A program made the translations under genes and the position numbers. From Rehmannia glutinosa (taxonomy: Eukaryota; Streptophyta; Magnoliopsida; Lamiales; Orobanchaceae), in NCBI GenBank assembly GCA_016081115.2, contig CM071925.1, forward strand, positions 17,024,748-17,088,747: a stretch of DNA of 64,000 bases, in the 5' to 3' direction. The notes beneath the pieces are model-generated. The model ran no database searches. It worked only from the letters and a program-made list of their open reading frames with translations, and was not told where the DNA came from. This document shows, piece after piece, positions 11,631 through 22,436 of the stretch (position 1 is the first letter of the stretch; each line of letters begins with the position of its first letter).

Positions 11631-13236
11631 GTATGCCCAGAGGGACAGTTGCAAATTTACTCACGACACAGAAGAACCTCATTGAGGAATTTGCCAAAAT
11701 GAGAATTGAGATTGTGACTCCACCTGCTAAAACCGAGGCGGTACTAGCAGATTTGGTAGTGCAACCGACGTTGCATAGTAGCATCAAAGAAGCACAGGCT
11801 AACGACAAGTTTTTATGCAAAATGAGGAAGAAGGTGTTGATGGGAGAAATTAAAGGGTTCGCCATAGCTGGTGACGGTGCACTGGTATATGAGGGACGAC
11901 TGTGCGTGCCTAAAGATGGGGAAATAAGGAAGCGGATTTTAGAAGAGGCACATTGCACACCTTATACCGCACACCCAGGAGGGACTAAAATGTATCGTGA
12001 TCTCAAAGAGATTTTTTGGTGGAGAAGCATGAAAAGGAGCATTGGAGAATTCATGGAAAAGTGTTTGACATGTCAGAAAGTAAAAGCTGAACACCAACGA
12101 CCTTCTAGTCTACTCAAACCACTAGAGATTCCCGAATGGAAATGGGAACACGTGAATATGGACTTCGTAGTGGGGCTCCCGAGGTCAAGACGAGGAAACC
12201 AAGCTATATGGGTCGTAGTGGATCGTTTGACTAAATCGGCACACTTCATACCGATCAAAATGACGTACGGCATGGAACAGATGGCTCAACTTTATATCCG
12301 AGAAATTGTAAGATTACATGGTGTACCCGTATCTATAGTCTCAGACAAGGATCCGAGGTTTACATCGAAATTTTGGGGTAGTCTACAAAAAGCAATGGGG
12401 ACGAAACTCAAATTCAGTACAGCTTTCCATCCCCAAACGGACGGACAGTCTGAAAGAATGATCCAGATTCTAGAAGACTTACTGAGAGGATGTGTTTTGG
12501 ATTTTGACGACAATTGGGAAAAGTACTTGCCACTTGTGGAATTTTCTTATAATAACAGCTATCAAGCAACTATCGGGATGGCTCCATATGAAGCTTTATA
12601 TGGCGGAAAATGCGATCTCCTATATATTGGGGCGAGTCGGTGAAAAGAAGGTTTTGGGTCCCGAAACTAGTAGAGCAAAAGCGATCGAGATTATCGAAAA
12701 AGTCCAAAATCATATAAAAATAGCTCAAGATCGACAAAAATCTTATGCTGATCAGAGAAGGAAGGATTTGCAATTTGAAGCAGGAGATAAAGTTTTTCTA
12801 AAAGTTGCCCCAACTAAAGGAATTGTGAAATTTGGCAGGAGGGGGAAACTCGCCCCGAGATTCATTGGACCATTCGAGATACTAGAACGAGTGGGGGACG
12901 TAGCCTATCGGCTGGCGCTACCACCAGAGCTAGCAGCCGTACACAATGTATTTTATGTATCCATGTTGAGGAAGTACATCCACGACCCGAATCACGTAAT
13001 CTGTCATGAAGTACCTAAGGTTAACCGGGACATGACTTATGAAGAAAAGCCAATAGCCGTTCTTGACAAAAAAAAATGCATAAGCTAAGGAATAGAGAAG
13101 TCACATTAATTAAAGTTCAGTGGAATAGACACGACCAAGAAGAAGCGACTTTGGAGCGGGAAGCGGTTGAGCCAAGTATCCGAGAATTATTCGATCAATC
13201 TGGTAAGCTTCAATTTCGAGGACGAAATTTATTGTA
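11631..13236 (+). pseudogene. Element B integrase with chromodomain-like tail
   Basis: The HHCC zinc domain is present (HCTPYTAH, then CLTC). The DD35E catalytic triad is intact: the aspartate in MDFVVGLP, the aspartate in SDKD and the glutamate in QSER, with 35 residues between the last two. A frameshift near 12640 leads to the C-terminal domain (GPFEILERVGDVAYRLALP, VFYVSMLRKY). A second frameshift in an A-run at about 13070 precedes a chromodomain-like stretch (LIKVQWNRH, EEAT, then E) ending at 13234-13236. Chromodomains of this clade are thought to steer insertion towards heterochromatin. Confidence 0.85.
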
Positions 13237-13248
13237 AGAAAGGGAGGA

Positions 13249-13581
13249 TGTAATACCTTTATTTATTTTGTATATAAATTATTTGTTTATTATTTTCCTA
13301 TTTAATTATTCTATTTTAATATATATTATATATATATAATTTTTATAATAAAGCTATTAGTGGGATTAAAGAGTTGTGTTTTTTCAAAACTCTTTTAGAT
13401 AAACTAGAATCCCACCAAATCCTCCCACTTTCAAACCCACGTTCCTATACAACACCCATCTCTATCAAACTTGAGGGAGAGAACCTATTTGGCACTTTTT
13501 CCAGCCTTTCATACACGCCAGGTATGATACATACTCATAAATGTTTTCTGTCCTTTTTCTCCTTTCAACTTGTTTTTATTA

Positions 13582-13624
<43 letters not shown>

Positions 13625-15139
13625 TTTATATATACATATACTGACACATTATATTCACTATCTAATCTCTCTTATACCTGGTAATTTCTGATTTTCATTA
13701 AAGCTGGAATAATTTTTTCTGTATACGAATAAGTTGTGGGGTGGGGTTAGTAGTGGAAGAAAAAAAAAGAAAAAAGAAAAAAAGAAGATGTTAGTGATGA
13801 TGTGCAGTGTGTGTGTGTCGTCAAGTGTGTGTGTGTTTTCGTGAGATGTGTGTGTGTGTGTCGTCAAGTGTGTGTGTGTGTTTTCGTGGGATGAGTGTGT
13901 GTATTAAGGGAGTGCGTGTGTGTGCGTGTAGATAGGATATGGGTGTGATGTTGTTTTTGGGTTACAGCCTACAAGAGGCAGTGGCCTCTTTTTTTTTGAA
14001 AATTTAATGAAGATTTGTCCTTGGTTGCAATTATAGTGTTAAAATTAGTTCCCTAAAATTTTTGTCCCTTTTCAATTTAGTCACTGTGTTTTTTGTTTGA
14101 CCCCCAATCTAGTTTATTTTCGAAATTATATTTCAGCCACTAGGGACTAAGTTAGAATTTACGGAAATTTTATTTCAGCCCCGCCACTTTTCAGTTTGAT
14201 CCAAAAACTCAAATTTATTTCTGTTTTCTTTCAATTTAGGCCCGAAACTTATATTCTTGGTTAATTTCATGCCTTAGGAGCCCTAGCTTATTAAATAAGC
14301 GCTTTTAGTTTGAATTAGAATTGGAATTTATTTTCAATCACTTAATTATACCAATATTTATTATAGGTGACGAAGAACTAGACGTTTAGGCTTTCTAGTT
14401 CACGCTTCGTACGACTATCAACTACGTTTGAGGTAGGGATTTTCTTTACACTTTTAAGTGCGAAGTTTAATTGTCTTTATTAAATACGTACTTGTATAAT
14501 TTTATAAATTCTATACTTGACAATGTGATTATAATTTTTAAACTTGACGTGCCTATTATATGTGAAGAATATTTATTTATTTATGTGAAATGGCAAAGTA
14601 TATGTGTGGCTTCGGCCAATGGCAAAGTATATGTGTGGCTTCGCCCAATGGCAAAGTATATGTGATGGCTTCGGCCAAATGGAAAAGTATATGTGATGAC
14701 AAAGTATATGTGCTTAAATTTGTGAAATTATGCTTGTATATATTTAATTTGGACAGTTAGGATCCCTACTGAGTATGTGTTACTCACCCCCTATTACTAA
14801 TTTTTCAGATTTTTCGGATGGGTGCGGAGCCGATGGAGGGGAAGCCAATGAAAATTTTTCTATCTATTAGTATCCGCGCGTTAGGGAGAAAACTAGTTAT
14901 ATGTTATCATTATTTCCTATTAGCAACCTAGTTATTCTGATTTTTTTATGAAACGATAAATGTTGCATTTTCTATTATTCAATACGATAAAATTTTCGGA
15001 TTTCTAGTTTACGATCAACCCGTTTTAATTTATGCTTCCGTTGTATTAGATAAGTATTTAAAAAAAATAGTGATATAATAAAATGTAGATTTTTTTTTAG
15101 TAACGCTAAAAATCACATTTCGAAAGTTAGGGCGTTACA
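13249..15139 (+). repeat. Element B 3' LTR
   Basis: It runs from TGTAATACC to GCGTTACA, 1891 bases, immediately after the polypurine tract. Inside are a (TA)n tract (about 13589-13626), a (TG)n-rich block (13807-13935) and four units of AATGGCAAAGTATATGTG (14590-14712). It is followed at 15140 by element D gag without any gap. Confidence 0.9.
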
Positions 15140-15830
15140 CTAACATTGGGTGATCGGGCCCACCGTTGGTTCCAAACTCTACCACCGGGATGTATACATT
15201 TGTGCAATGATATGATGCCAGCTTTCAATACCCATTATCTCGCTTCGAAAGTTCGCGCGGCCCCAAAGGACTTTCTCGTCAATATAAATCAGGGCAGAGA
15301 CGAGTCATTAAAAAGCTACATCGCCCGTTTCAATAAGAAAATCCGTGAGATGGAACCAGTATCTGATGATGCGATGGTCATCGCGGCCATGGTTGGGCTC
15401 ACCCCGGAACCCGATTTAATTACGCCATCCACGAATCAGGGGTGAGCACTTTTCAAGAATTTCTCCTCTGAGCAGAAAGACATATATGTGCCGAGGAGGC
15501 CATGGCCAGCATTCCCACCGAGCATAGACACCAAAATCATCGAAAGGACACGAAAAGGGACAACCCTTCTAGGCCAGGATCCGGGTTTAGGCCATTTGTG
15601 GACAACACCACGACCAGTTATAGAGCACACCAAGAAGTTAGAGCGGAGGTGGCGGCCTTGAAGAATACATTAACCCACGCGCCTTCAGCTATCTGGAGGG
15701 ACATCAGGAACATTAACCTGCTACCTCTAGCTCGCCCAATAAGATTGGATTCATCATGAAACAGATGAATGTTGAGATCTCGTTCGAGAGATCATGAAGT
15801 TGAGATCTCGTTCGAGAGATCATGAGGTTT
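15140..15830 (+). pseudogene. Element D gag (Tat-like)
   Basis: It starts abruptly after the B LTR with LGDRAHRWFQTLPPGCI, then AFNTHYLASKV and the conserved SLKSYIARFN, a typical Tat/Ogre-group retrotransposon gag. A stop at 15443-15445 and a frame change lead to a second piece (15502-15759) containing RPFVDNTTTSYRAHQEV. The 5' part of gag is not recognisable upstream of B. A 28-base tandem duplication (GTTGAGATCTCG core) lies at about 15771-15826. Confidence 0.75.
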
Positions 15831-15840
15831 GAAATAATAT

Positions 15841-16545
15841 GTGCACAATCTCCCACCACCTCCACCACCTCTTGCTAGAGAGACAATCCGGAACAATGTC
15901 CTAACCTCCTCAGGTACCACCCCTAATGATAATAACGGACAGGAAATTTTTACATTGATTAACGCGAATAGGGCCGAAGATAATCGGTCCAATAGAAAAA
16001 GAAAAATTGAAGCTCGAGAAGCCAAGAACGCAAAGCAGTATGTCAGAATTGCGGAGGTCCGAGAAGGCCAACCAACAGGGCACTTTACCTTTTCTGACCA
16101 CGATGCTGATCAGCTAGTGCACCCCCACTCGGACCCCCTGGTAATCACGGCCCCCATCCTGGGCATCTCCGTGCACATGATTTTGGTTGACTCTGGCAGC
16201 TACGCCTCGGTCATTTATATCAGGGCCTTTCGAAGGCTGAATGTTGATGACCACTACATAAAACCATGCAATGACATCATTCTGGGATTCGGGGGAGGAA
16301 GAATCATCCCGCTGGGAGAAGTAGATTTATCCATCCAGATGGGCCAGGGAACGCATAAGAGGACTGTCATCACTACATTCAAAATAATCAATTCAGACTC
16401 CGAGAATAATGCCATCATTGGCCGGCCTCTACTTTACCACCTGAAAGCAGCTGTCTCGGTATATCACTTATGCGTCAAGTTTCCGACCTCGAGCGGAGAA
16501 GGAATTCACAAAGGGAATCAGAGAAATCTCGAGAATGCTCTCTGA
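15841..16545 (+). pseudogene. Element D aspartic protease
   Basis: An open frame beginning at a GTG; the natural start is upstream in the polyprotein. It carries ITFSD-like FTFSDHDAD, HSDPLVITAPI and the active site ILVDSGSYASVIY (DSG at 16189-16197), followed by NAIIGRPLLYHLKA. This is the protease type of Tat/Ogre elements, where the flap block IIGRP is conserved. It stops at 16543-16545, and instead of RT the next recognisable coding scrap is the integrase tail. Confidence 0.75.
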
Positions 16546-16689
16546 AGATCCGGCCCATGGGGATAAATTTTGTGGAAGAGGAGAAGTATGATGGAGCAAC
16601 TATGAGTGTAGACTTCAAATATACTGGGAAGACCCGAGCAAAATTAGCAAGGTTTTGTCAAATGGTGCATACTAGCTCGAATATTTAAA

Positions 16690-16747
16690 GTGGGAAAAAT
16701 TCAACAATCCGTGGAACGTGACCTACCTGAAGAAATACTATCAGTAA
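16690..16747 (+). pseudogene. Integrase C-terminal tip of D
   Basis: The codons read NNPWNVTYLKKYYQ and then TAA (16745-16747). This resembles the usual end of Tat-type integrases (W-N-x-x-x-LKKYY). It lies only about 150 bases after the protease stop, so a deletion has removed RT, RNase H and the integrase core. Confidence 0.55.
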
Positions 16748-16871
16748 AGTCTAGGATTTCTGGACATCTTACTTGATCCATTCTCATGGGAGTTAATCCA
16801 ACACAGTGGAGATGTTCTCAAATGTTAACAACAGACTAAATATGGTACTGAAATGGAGATTATCTTTTCAT

Positions 16872-17558
16872 CTAATATTCTGTGAGTTCTACTAAAAGAC
16901 TCCCACAAAAAAGACTCGGCCACGCACCGAACACAAAAAAGACTCGGCCACGCACCGAGCACAAAAAAGACTCAGCCACGCACTGACCACAAAAATCTTG
17001 GAAATGATTCCACCAAAAAGACTCGGCAACGCACCGAGCACAAATCTTGGAAATGATTCCACCAAAGACTCGGCCACGCACCGACCTCTCCTTTCCCTGG
17101 CGAGTCTGCCACTCACCACCTACCCAAAACCATTTCTCCTTCCACTCCTTTAAGGACTGTGGAAGGCCTTCGACCAGCCCGTCTAGGTACCCAGACCTGG
17201 TCAAAATGTAATACCAACCTAACGGCTGCCCCCGGCCTGGGGTCACTGGAGTCGCCTTCCAAACGAACCGATCGTTTAGCTCATCAAAGTGGGGGCGCTC
17301 GTACCCCATCTGGTGAAAGAGGACAAGCAGGCCAATAATGTTGCCGGAGGTCAACGGATGCACCTGGGACAAAGGGATGTCCCACTTTTGAAACCACTGG
17401 GTAATCAAGCGTGGTAGTGGAAACCTCAGCCCATATAATAAACTACGGGCATAGACGGCCATGCACCCCTCTGTTGGGTGCTCGGGCATCTCTGCATGAT
17501 CCGGCAACCAAATATTGACCGTCGGTGGAATCATGTAAGTCTGATGGAGGACATCCAC
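16872..17558 (-). CDS. Antisense extra ORF of D (gypsy-type transposon domain)
   Basis: An open frame of 228 codons on the strand opposite to D, between the pol remnant and the 3' LTR. The N-terminal half (NIWLPDHAEMPEHPTEGCMA, YARSLLYGLRFPLPRLI, LSQVHPLTSGNIIGLLVLF) resembles the plant putative gypsy-type transposon domain, known from extra ORFs of Tat-lineage elements in sense or antisense. The C-terminal 80 codons run through a tandem repeat (RGRVF/CVAES units) and look like readthrough. The true start may be further upstream. Function unknown. Confidence 0.55.
   Translation of the reverse strand: MDVLHQTYMIPPTVNIWLPDHAEMPEHPTEGCMAVYARSLLYGLRFPLPRLITQWFQKWDIPLSQVHPLTSGNIIGLLVLFHQMGYERPHFDELNDRFVWKATPVTPGRGQPLGWYYILTRSGYLDGLVEGLPQSLKEWKEKWFWVGGEWQTRQGKERSVRGRVFGGIISKICARCVAESFWWNHFQDFCGQCVAESFLCSVRGRVFFVFGAWPSLFCGSLLVELTEY
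16890..17085. repeat. Short tandem repeat of GACTCGGCCACGCACCGA
   Basis: Five to six imperfect units of AAGACTCGGCCACGCACCGA plus ACACAAA spacers, about 27 bases each. Two units are separated by a duplicated ATCTTGGAAATGATTCCACC. It lies at the 3' end of the antisense ORF of D. Spacers are not unique, so this is not a CRISPR array. Confidence 0.8.
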
Positions 17559-18022
17559 TCAATGGCATCAAAAAGATCTTCAATGGCTGGTCATTCCACA
17601 TGCGATCGACGGCCCTCCACCCACCTTCCACATGCAACAGACATATTTTTGGGAAAAGAGGGAAAAGATGAAAGAGGAAATTTGAAAAAGTACCTAAGTG
17701 TTCTCGATGCTGGTACCCTAAGCCGACCTAAAAACCCTGCTCGATCTATGTTGATGCTGCTCAGAAAGTGATGAATGCGAAAGTATGATTTGAAAGAGGG
17801 ATGGGGTATTTATAGGATAACTTCCCTCGGAAGTAGCGCACCAGCCCAACAGGCACGTCTTTTTGGATTCAGAAGGCTGCAGGAGACGTCATATCCCTGC
17901 AGAAACGGTCATGTCTCCTCGTTTCTTATGCGAAGGGGTCCAACCGCTGAATGCCACGTGTTGGCCATCATAGCACCCAAATAATGTGCCGTTTTCAGCA
18001 TTTAAAGCTAGTTGGGGGCCAT
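17559..18022. other. D region between antisense ORF and 3' LTR
   Basis: No sound gene. It may contain the promoter and 5' end of the antisense ORF. A TATA-like GGGGTATTTATAGG (about 17803) lies on the + strand. It ends in the polypurine tract GTTGGGGGCC at 18011-18020. Confidence 0.4.
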
Positions 18023-18793
18023 TGATGACACCCGAGCCGAACTAAGGCAAAGTAAAAATACCTGAGCTGAGATAAACAAAAATAAAGCACATGGCCAAAC
18101 AGCCAACGACGACGCCAGCCGACCAAGATGACTCCAGTGACGTAAATAATTGAGCTGATGACGTAAGTGACCGAGCTCAGCCCAGCAGAACAAAGTTAGG
18201 TAGGCACTTAAGCGAGCACCCTACCAAGCAGAGCATGCGTGCATGAGCAGGCCAAAGTGACGATGGACAATCAGACAAAAAAGCATACCCACAATAAAAT
18301 AAGTTCCTCAAAAGCAACAATATTCCCTCAAGGTCAACAAGATTCTCCCAACACATGGCTACTCCCCACGCGCGCCGTAAATAGCATCGTTATGTTTATA
18401 CAAAGTTGCAATTAGAAAGCTAGATACACCCTACAGGGTATATCCTAGGAATAATTAAGATAATGACAAATGTCCCATTACCTGCACAATTATTACCCCA
18501 TGATTGGGTATAAAAGGGGCAAAATGGATTGTAATTAAAGGACAAGAAAAACAACGAGAAAAAGAAGAGAGAAAATAGATAACAAAAGACAGAAAATAGG
18601 AGAGTATCAAAAGAGAGCGAAAGAAAGACAAAATCAAATTGTAAAAACCGAAAGCCGACCAGACATGGTCTGCTCGGTTAATTCAATAAAAAGGTCGAAT
18701 TAGCCCTTGTTTGGTTGTCTTTTTATTTCGAATTACTCCCCCACGATATCAAAACTCCCTATTTTACTTTGTTGACCAAAAAACACGTCAACA
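18023..18793 (+). repeat. Element D 3' LTR
   Basis: It starts TGATGACACCCGAGC just after the polypurine tract and ends near CGTCAACA. It contains a promoter-like GGGTATAAAAGG at about 18507. The exact end is uncertain by a few bases. It is followed by the extra ORF of element E. Confidence 0.7.
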
Positions 18794-19425
18794 GTATGCT
18801 ATGTTGCATGGAGGTGGTGCCAAATGCAGGGGACTTTGTGGCGAAACAATTAGACAGGGTGCGAAATCAAAAAAAAATGAGAGATTTATGTTGGCGGGTT
18901 GACTATCTCGATCGCAGAGTACTTTCATGTGGATTGTACAATATACAATATTGTCGCGGGAGGTAGATAGATTGACTTGAATGCCCTAACTGCGATGAAA
19001 ATACTTAAATTTTATGGGCGAGACTATTGGCTGCAACATAGGGATGGTACTTGGTTTAGACTCCCCAACCCCAAAGCCACCGCAATTGGTAATCGTGAAA
19101 ATTGGCTTATGTGGGAGACCTCGGACCTTGGCTTTGGTAGACAAAAAAGAGGATGAGAGCTGACGATAGACTGGAGTCATCATATCGACGGGGTTTTTCC
19201 ACGGACGACATGGATGCTAGAATAGAAAGGTTGGAGTCCAATGTGGGAACATTAATGGAGGATTCGTACTAGTTGGCTGCTACAATAGGCGAGTATCACG
19301 AGGAGAATAGGCGGAAGTTTGGCGACATTGATCACCACCATTAATAAACGTATGACATGATATACCTCATGAATCAGTGGCACATTCATCAAGGCCACTA
19401 CCCTCCACCGCCTCCGCCACAGTAG
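18794..19425 (+). pseudogene. End of the Athila-type extra ORF of element E
   Basis: Degenerate frames match the second half of the G extra ORF (28055-29443): VPNAGDFVAKQL against PYNMAAYFVEHA; LNALTAMKI against LSALHTMKI; FRLPNPKATAIGN, then NWL, against FPLPNPQLTTVVDN, then NWL; and the C-terminus NQWHIHQGHYPPPPPPQ against NWHISQGHYPPPPPQ, followed by a stop (19423-19425). At least two frameshifts are present. The upstream half was separated by element D. Confidence 0.7.
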
Positions 19426-21276
19426 ACCTGTGTAAGTACTTATCACACTTATCTTATTTTGATACCATCCCTATGTTTTTAGGGACGTAAAACTACATAA
19501 GTTTGGGGCTTATCAAGGGCGCGCGATATTGTACTTAGGGGTGTCAATCGTGTCGTCTTTCATGTTCGCGGGTCTTGATCTGATATGGGTATTACAGGTT
19601 TGATAAAAACACAAACATGGCCCATTTAATTATTCATGTCAAGATACACGATATGAACATGACCCATTTATGACACGGGTAACCCGACACGACAGGAAAT
19701 ACTTATATAATTTAAAGTTGACACGAAAAAAAATAAAAACAATGGAGAGAAAACTAAAATTACAAATGAAAATATATTAGATTATTAGAAAATACATTAA
19801 GTAATTTTTCCATCATCATATAACCAACTAAAATATCACAAAATATAAAAATAATATATCACTATAAAATTAAATGGGTTAAATTCGTGTTAGATTTTTG
19901 TTGGGTTATCATGTCATGTCATAAATTGACGCTCTTAATTTTACTGTTGCATATAGTTTCATATAGAATTTTCCATAAATTCTTTTGTGGATTTTAGTAG
20001 GCACGTTTATCGCATTAGCACATTTACAACTTTTGTTTGAGTTTGATATAGTCATAGATGCGGATTGTTATGTCTTTTGTTAGTTAACTATGAATATGTG
20101 ATTTTATGAGCAAACATACTTTGTGAGCATGTGATGAAATTTGAGAAAGGGTCGTTATTGCTTATATGGTGTCGATTTAAAAAGTTGGTGTTTGAACATG
20201 ATGCGAAGAATAATCATGTGAGCTTTCGTGCCTTTTACTGCATTTATCATATGCAGTCTTATTATGTTGAGTGTGTCATTCGTGTTTGTAGAACTCTAGA
20301 ACTTGCATTGGTCTCTTTGTCAAAACCATGTGTTATGTGCAATTTTTGAATGTGATTTAAGCCATTTTTTGTTTAGCCTTTCAAGTCTGAAGCCTACTTA
20401 AGATTACATGATTCCCTAGTTAGCCAATTTGAGCCTGAGTTGTATTTTCTTGTTAGCCACTATGAGCCTTAACCTGATATATCTTTTGGTCCTAAAACTT
20501 GAGCTTATAGAAGTAAGTAAGTTGATAGAAGATATGGTAGGAATTTGAAAAGAAAATTGGTTAAAGTGACGAAAAAGAAAAGAAAAGAAAGGTAGTTGAG
20601 AAAAATTTGAATACTCATGAAGATTATAATATATATATATATATATATGTATTTATATATATTTAAAAATAAAATATACCATTCATCAATAATTGTGCTT
20701 AAAAAGGCGAAAGAAAGGGCATGGAAAATTGATGTAGAATGTGTGGGTTGAGAGGTTGAGATTAAAGTTGAACTGATAAGTTGATGCTTCTTATATAGAG
20801 TTGATAGTTGATTCGAGTTTGTTAGTGCTTATAATTCTATTTGCTCAAGTTTGAGTCACTTAATCCATATTTTCCTACCCTAACCAAAGAGCCTTCGTTA
20901 CAGCCAAATGTAAAAGCCCTTTTTGATTCATAGATTGTGCACACCTAAATAGTGAAAATGTGAGATGATTTGCAAGCCTATGGTAGTTCTGCAGCATGGA
21001 ATTGATTAGAGCATAAACATGTCCTCATATACATTTAGAGTTTGAGTGATATACTTATTTGTTGAGTTGCGATGTCGAAGAACCGAATGAGTATTGATTA
21101 TGCCTAATTTGCAATTGAAAACTTTTTAAGAATGATTTGCATGTGCATAAAAGAATGTGACCTTAATGAGATTGTGTATTTGTTGTGTTCTCATGTTGTT
21201 GAATCCACCTCATTGCATGCGATTATTTTTCTTGTTTTGCTGGAGGATGATCATTGGTTTTAAGTTTGGGGTGATT
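19426..21276 (+). other. Element E 3' noncoding region with polypurine tract
   Basis: No gene. The block 20355-20480 (TTTAGCCTTTCAAG, CCCTAGTTAGCCAATTTGAG, TTAGCCACTATGAGCC, TTGATATATC-like) has a clear counterpart in the same position of G on the other strand (27350-27500). An (AT)n tract lies at about 20630-20650. The end is a polypurine tract, AAGTTTGGGGTGATT (21262-21276), directly before the LTR. Confidence 0.7.
19536..19937. mobile_element. hAT-type MITE in element E
   Basis: A 402-base unit with ends TAGGGGTGTCAATCGTGTCG and, reversed from the right, TAAGAGCGTCAATTTATGAC. It is flanked by 8-base near-duplications ATTGTACT and ATTTTACT. No ORF. Confidence 0.7.
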
Positions 21277-22436
21277 TGATAAGTGGTCAATATGCATGCA
21301 TTTAGGGGAACATTTTGGTATATAATTGGTACATTTCATGTATATTAAGTGTGTTTAGGTTAGTTTCCCTTGTTGGTTGTGATACTGTATATTCTTGGAT
21401 ATTTTTGTGGGAAACGAAACTAAATTGGATGGAAAGTGGTAGCACGACCTGGAACGGAATGTCAAGGGCTAATGGACAAACAAAGACACAAAGAAAAGAA
21501 GGAAATAGGCCGCACATGACCAGACCGTGCAAATGGGCATGACCGCGTGCATGTGCAACAGAGAAAATTAATGGGAGCGAATCACACGGGTGTATGCGCA
21601 CGACCGTGTGTGGGGCAACAAAGTTGACAGATTCAGAAGCCATTTCACATGACCCGGTTGTGTCTGTGTGCACGACCCGTGTGAAATATAACATTTTGTG
21701 GACTTTATTTTCTTATCACGTGAGGACTAAAAAGGGGATCCAGGAAGGCAACTATGAAAGGGAGAATTAAACCTAAAGTCAGGGATAACACATTAGAGGG
21801 AAAAAAGATGGCTAAGGAGATATCCCAGAGAACAACATGAGACCTCTATCAACCACAAAGGAATGAAGGTTCGAGATTGTAAATATTGATTCATCCACTC
21901 ACAGGGGTTTCATCATCATAGTCTATAGCTTTTCGTTTTACTCTTTATCTATGATTAGCTCTTTGTTTACAAATTTATCTATGGATTTGAAGAAAATCAT
22001 GTTGGGCTAATTCTTTTGATTCTAGGACGTGATCGAGACTGTGGATTAATGTTAATTCTGATTTGATTGTTTCATAGTAATCGTTTCTCTTAATCTACAT
22101 TAAACCCATAGATACAGGGAAATTGGTTATTGTGAAACGCAACTTGGAAATAATATTGATGAAGCATGTCGAGATCATAGTCCTAGGATTGGTTTTGTTG
22201 ATTGGTTAATTCTCGTGAAGTTTGAAAATTTATTGTTATTTTGATGTTTTATTTTAATTTTACTAGTAGTAAGTAGAAAATCACTTTATTTTACGATCTC
22301 CCCAATAAAATTGAATTATGACATTTATGGTACTTTGTGTGTTTTGAGTCAATCCTTGGGGAATATGACCTTATTTGTCATTATCTATTAACTACGTCGT
22401 ACACTTGCGGTTTAGCTTAAAATATTTTAGCGATCA
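21277..22436 (+). repeat. Element E 3' LTR
   Basis: 1160 bases, from TGATAAGTGGTCAAT to TTTTAGCGATCA, so the ends form TGAT/ATCA. The U5 end contains GTACACTTGCGGTTTAGC, also found at the end of LTR K and similar to the G LTR. A palindrome cluster of the CACGACCGTGTG type lies at 21440-21690, 160-415 bases from the LTR start. Confidence 0.85.

Larger units (their letters stand above)
5846..15139 (+). mobile_element. Element B: Tekay-like chromovirus (Ty3/gypsy), full structure, degenerate
   Basis: Two long LTRs (5846-7704 and 13249-15139) flank a tRNA-iMet primer site, an extra ORF, gag with two zinc knuckles, protease, RT, RNase H, integrase, a chromodomain-like tail and a polypurine tract (AGAAAGGGAGGA, 13237-13248). 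The 3' LTR begins TGTAATACC and ends GCGTTACA, typical of Tekay/Del elements. The 5' LTR lacks its first dozen bases and carries mosaic tracts, so no target duplication can be read. Several stops and frameshifts make it inactive. It interrupts gag of element D. Confidence 0.85.
4129..18793 (+). mobile_element. Element D: Tat-like Ty3/gypsy element, pol deleted, split by B
   Basis: I infer D from a gag start that resumes exactly after the B 3' LTR (15140), a Tat-type protease, the last residues of an integrase, an antisense extra ORF, a polypurine tract (GTTGGGGGCC, 18011-18020) and a 3' LTR. LTR-like sequence of the same family occurs at 4129-4850 and 5377-5845, so the 5' LTR probably lay there, but that region is scrambled and the 5' boundary is uncertain. 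D sits inside the extra ORF of E. Reverse transcriptase, RNase H and most of integrase are missing, making it non-autonomous. Confidence 0.6.
1..22436 (+). mobile_element. Element E: partial Athila-type Ty3/gypsy element, nested by others
   Basis: I infer one + strand element from three pieces: an integrase C-terminus (1-376), the end of an extra downstream ORF (18794-19425), and a 3' LTR (21277-22436) preceded by a purine tract. The piece order integrase, extra ORF, about 1.4 kb of noncoding DNA, polypurine tract, LTR is the same as in the complete element G, and the extra ORFs share conserved residues. The 5' part lies left of the window. A hAT element, element D (with B inside it) and a hAT MITE interrupt it. 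The insertion order is inferred. On the right E abuts the copia-like remnant F at 22437. Confidence 0.75.

Noticed and set aside
16890..17085. Regularly spaced repeat resembling a small CRISPR array.
   Set aside because: Spacers are short and repeated, units are adjacent, and the context is a plant retrotransposon.
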